Shown: positions 63,245 to 64,000 of the stretch, in pieces
Numbering within the stretch: the stretch's first letter is position 1
Layout of the letters: every line of letters starts with the position of its first letter
The notes under the pieces: generated by a model
Database searches by the model: none
Told to the model about the DNA's origin: nothing
The model's input: the letters and a program-made list of their open reading frames with translations, nothing else
Source: Adineta steineri
Lineage: Eukaryota > Rotifera > Eurotatoria > Adinetida > Adinetidae
Assembly: GCA_905250115.1 (NCBI GenBank)
Contig: CAJNOI010000031.1
Location: 86,507-150,506 of the forward strand
Length of the DNA stretch: 64,000 nt
Direction: 5' to 3'
Made by a program: the position numbers and the translations under genes

Positions 63245-64000
63245 CTAGCTTGTTGTTGAATTAAAAAGTTGTATCCGATTATTTCCTCTATCAACAACCA
63301 ATAGATTACAATATCTATCAAAGAGGATTATTTCAGGCCAATTGAGTTGATTCGATGCTGTTCCTGATATACCACCAACGATTGTAGTTCCACTAGTCGC
63401 ATTTTGCAGCCAACGTGTAACACGATTGTTACCTAGATAAGAAAAATAAGTCAAGCAATATTTTTTTAATCTAGAGAATATTTTCTTTTTTAAAAATGCT
63501 CTCACCTGCATCAGTTATATAGAGAGTTCCACTACTATCGACCACTATAGATCTTGGACTATGCAACTGATTCGCTCCACTTCCAACCCCATTACCTCCA
63601 GCGACAACTGTTCCATAAGTTGCACTCGTTGAACCTGATGGAAATTTCATTATACGATAATTATTTTGATCGGTAACGTACAAAACATTTGTATATAAAT
63701 AATCATAGTAAACACCATTTGGTCCTGCAAGTTGATTCAAAGCATTTCCATTACCATTGCCACCTATATATGAAAATAAAACCAATATTAAACAAAAGAT
63801 TTCTTTGAAAGAACATTATATACCTGCTGCAATCACTGGTGATCCACTACCTCCAACAAACTTGTATACTGTACTACCACTAGCGCCAACTACATAGACA
63901 TCATTAGTCAATGCATTTACAGATATCATTGCTGCTTCCGTTAAAGAAGCTAAAAGTGTTCCAGATGTCGTCGAATTCGAATTTGGTGGAAATCTAACGA
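63245..64000 (-). CDS. NHL beta-propeller protein, copy 2, 5' part outside window
   Basis: Paralogue of the protein at 50621-53670. Visible exons: 63824 to the window end, 63506-63763 and 63245-63432, with the same intron positions and phases. Blades PNGVYYDYLYTNVLYVTDQN, PRSIVVDSSGTLYITDAGNN and EIILFDRYCNLLVVDRGNNR match copy 1 closely. The short introns and about 50 bp of 3' flank are also alike, so the duplication is recent. The signal peptide, PAN domain and stalk cannot be seen. Confidence 0.87.

Overview
The window looks like nuclear DNA of a bdelloid rotifer. It is very AT-rich. Its intron-containing animal genes mostly have introns of 45-70 bp with GT...AG ends. There are scattered TGTGGG/TGAGGG telomere-like blocks, and a plant-type DYW pentatricopeptide (PPR) gene sits among ordinary metazoan housekeeping genes. 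Several genes have a pyrimidine-rich AG only 0-30 bp upstream of the ATG and lie 70-150 bp behind another gene on the same strand, which fits spliced-leader trans-splicing of polycistronic units. Genus is inference; the TGTGGG repeat would fit Adineta.

Layout. 1-13.3 kb is dense: a 5'-truncated calpain-15-like protease (+), mitochondrial GUF1/EF4 behind a DYW-PPR gene (both -), CAF-1 p60/CHAF1B (+), a PPP1R14-type PP1 inhibitor (+), and a tandem pair of two-RRM genes (-). 13.3-20.3 kb holds a coiled-coil, His-tailed protein, a secreted low-complexity protein cut by a 100-N gap, and a secreted trypsin-like protease with a Thr-rich repeat stalk. 21.4-24.3 kb carries an unrecognised membrane protein whose intron contains a minisatellite-bearing inverted-repeat element, and a small protein resembling a domain I associate with bdelloid-expanded families.

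25.3-42.3 kb is again gene-dense: PSMD8/RPN12, gamma-SNAP, a small membrane protein, TMEM256, the U-box E4 ligase UBE4A (17 exons, one intron with a 155-bp transposon-like insertion), ATAT1 alpha-tubulin acetyltransferase, a possible plakin-repeat protein, a beta-1,4-galactosyltransferase and an ANKRD53-like ankyrin protein. 44.7-48.2 kb has an MFSD8-like lysosomal transporter, a secreted Cys-rich protein and tRNA-Asp(GTC). 48.2-64 kb is sparse: two NHL-repeat proteins about 12.6 kb apart (the second cut by the window end), a claudin-like fragment, a low-complexity membrane protein, a 935-bp inverted-repeat element, a second dispersed repeat, and a cluster of telomere-like G-rich/C-rich pairs.

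Most genes are housekeeping and functionally unrelated. The exception is the DYW-PPR/GUF1 pair: both look mitochondrial, are 142 bp apart on one strand, and could be co-transcribed. The most unusual content is the animal DYW-PPR with an apparently disabled deaminase centre, and two different small inverted-repeat elements that each entered a short intron with an 8-bp duplication while leaving the splice sites intact. All exon models were assembled by hand from splice motifs and reading-frame continuity.
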